Origin: Entomohabitans teleogrylli
GTDB lineage: Bacteria > Pseudomonadota > Gammaproteobacteria > Enterobacterales > Enterobacteriaceae
DNA: 64,000 bases
Reading direction: 5' to 3'
Assembly: GCF_001484765.1 (NCBI RefSeq)
Contig: NZ_KQ947377.1
Span: forward strand, 436,437-500,436
Positions 62,370 to 64,000 of this stretch are shown one piece after another (position 1 is the stretch's first letter; the number at the start of each line of letters is the position of its first letter). The notes under the pieces are model-generated. The model was not told the DNA's origin. It searched no databases and saw only the letters and a program-made list of their open reading frames with translations. Position numbers and translations under genes: made by a program.

Positions 62370-62903
62370 TTAAGACTGCAAGACGTCTGTCAGGCGCTCA
62401 AGACGGCCGCGTACGCTACCATCAATGACCATATCACCCGCGCGGATGATAACGCCTGCCATTACAGACTTATCAATTTTGCAATTCAGCTTTACTTTGC
62501 GTGACAGACGTTTTTCCATTGCGGCGCTAATCTTCGCAAGCTGGGCGTCATTCAACGCGCTGGCGGAAGTGACTTCCACTTCCACAGTAGCCTCGCGGGC
62601 TGCGCGTAACTGAATAAACTGCTCCAGAACATCAGGAAGTACCCGCAGACGCCCGTTTTCCGCCATAACCCGGATCAGGTTCTGGCCGTGGACGTCAAGC
62701 TGGTCACCACAAATTGAGTTAAACGACTCAGAGAGCGTTTCCGGCGCCAGCGCGCCAGAGAGAAGCTCGGCCATTTTCTCGTTCTGAGACACTTCAGCGG
62801 CAAACGCCAGCATCGACTGCCAGCGCTCGACATTCTGGTGTTCAACGGCAAAGTCAAAAGCTGCTTTGGCGTAGGGGCGAGCTACCGTAACAAATTCAGA
62901 CAT
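62370..62903 (-). CDS. atpH: ATP synthase delta subunit
   Basis: This 177-aa F1 stator subunit links alpha to the b dimer. The N-terminal helical bundle begins [21 protein letters not shown], and the C-terminal part has [25 protein letters not shown] and [15 protein letters not shown]-like residues (here [16 protein letters not shown]). Same length as E. coli AtpH. 14 bp after atpF. Confidence 0.98.
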   Translation of the reverse strand: MSEFVTVARPYAKAAFDFAVEHQNVERWQSMLAFAAEVSQNEKMAELLSGALAPETLSESFNSICGDQLDVHGQNLIRVMAENGRLRVLPDVLEQFIQLRAAREATVEVEVTSASALNDAQLAKISAAMEKRLSRKVKLNCKIDKSVMAGVIIRAGDMVIDGSVRGRLERLTDVLQS

Positions 62904-62917
62904 CAGCCCCTCCCTCC

Positions 62918-63388
62918 TTACAGTTCAGCGACCAGTTTATCGACGATGTCGCTGTTAGCAGCTTCATCCACGGAACGTTCAATGATCTTCTCGGCGCCAG
63001 CCACTGCCAGCATAGCAACCTGCTTACGCAGCTCTTCGCGAGCACGCTTACGCTCGGCGTCGATTTCCGCCTGCGCCTGCGCCACGATTTTGTTACGTTC
63101 CTGCTCTGCTTCGACTTTGGCATCGTCCAGGATTTGAGCGCGGCGTTTGTTCGCCTGCTCAATAATCACCTGGGCTTCCGCTTTCGCTTTTTTCAGCTGG
63201 TCGGTCGCGTTGACCTGGGCTAGATCAAGATCCTTTTTAGCTCGTTCTGCTGAAGCCAGACCGTCAGCAATCTCTTTCTGACGTTTTTCGATGGCAGCCA
63301 TAATTGGCGGCCATACATACTTCATACAGAACAGAACGAACAGGACAAACGCGATGGCCTGGCCGAGGATTGTTGCGTTAAGATTCAC
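62918..63388 (-). CDS. atpF: ATP synthase b subunit
   Basis: This 156-aa stator subunit has one N-terminal membrane helix ([20 protein letters not shown]) followed by a long charged coiled coil (about residues 30-125) that dimerises as the peripheral stalk. Same length as E. coli AtpF. The start is 62 bp after atpE. Confidence 0.99.
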   Translation of the reverse strand: MNLNATILGQAIAFVLFVLFCMKYVWPPIMAAIEKRQKEIADGLASAERAKKDLDLAQVNATDQLKKAKAEAQVIIEQANKRRAQILDDAKVEAEQERNKIVAQAQAEIDAERKRAREELRKQVAMLAVAGAEKIIERSVDEAANSDIVDKLVAEL

Positions 63389-63403
63389 AGCACAATGCCT
63401 CTA

Positions 63404-63708
<305 letters not shown>

Positions 63709-63739
63709 TCAGTTAAAACGCAGTAGTGTTGTGTAAAAA

Positions 63740-64000
<261 letters not shown>

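Overview
This window is chromosomal DNA from a member of the Enterobacteriaceae. Every core block matches the E. coli gene order around dnaA (ilvBN, emrD, yidGH, yidE, ibpAB, yidQR, dgo, yidAB, gyrB-recF-dnaN-dnaA, rpmH-rnpA-yidD-yidC-mnmE, yieE/chrR/adeP/yieH, bgl-like genes, phoU-pst, glmSU, atp). The proteins resemble E. coli orthologs but are clearly not E. coli itself. An ERIC element, an aglAB alpha-glucoside operon like that of Klebsiella, dsdA beside emrD, and no tna operon after mnmE suggest a relative of Klebsiella, Enterobacter or Citrobacter. I cannot name the species.

Layout. 0-4.4 kb: acetohydroxyacid synthase I (ilvBN) with its attenuator peptide ivbL, a UspG-type stress protein, an orphan LuxR-type regulator and an AT-rich gap. 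4.4-10.1 kb: an EamA exporter, EmrD, a GH5-like secreted protein, D-serine dehydratase and the small membrane proteins YidG/YidH. 10.3-14.3 kb: an alpha-glucoside operon (6-phospho-alpha-glucosidase plus PTS EIICB) divergent from a GntR/UTRA regulator. 14.4-19.3 kb: yidE, the heat-shock operon ibpAB with a sigma32 promoter and a ROSE-like thermometer before each gene, then yidQ and yidR. 19.3-24.3 kb: the D-galactonate operon dgoRKADT with three operator-like sites and an ERIC element. 24.3-36.4 kb: yidA, yidB, the replication operon dnaA-dnaN-recF-gyrB, and the divergent rpmH-rnpA-yidD-yidC and mnmE genes.

36.4-47.9 kb is the accessory zone. A LysR / aldehyde dehydrogenase / SnoaL-like cassette sits where E. 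coli has tnaCAB-mdtL-yidZ. It is followed by yieE, chrR, adeP and yieH, and then a reduced bgl-type locus (PTS EIIBC, LamB-type porin, secreted esterase). That locus is preceded by a BglG-type antiterminator RNA but has no bglG and no phospho-beta-glucosidase. 47.9-64 kb: phoU-pstBACS with two Pho boxes, glmUS, an AT-rich inserted gene for a secreted DKNYY-repeat protein, and the ATP synthase operon atpBEFHAGDC (atpB cut by the window edge).

No rRNA, tRNA, CRISPR array, prophage or transposase gene was seen, and oriC is not in the window. The least ordinary items are the orphan RAT element with its reduced bgl locus, a palindromic insertion of about 120 bp between dnaN and recF that breaks the tight junction known in E. 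coli, the DKNYY gene between glmU and atpC, and the LysR-ALDH-SnoaL cassette.
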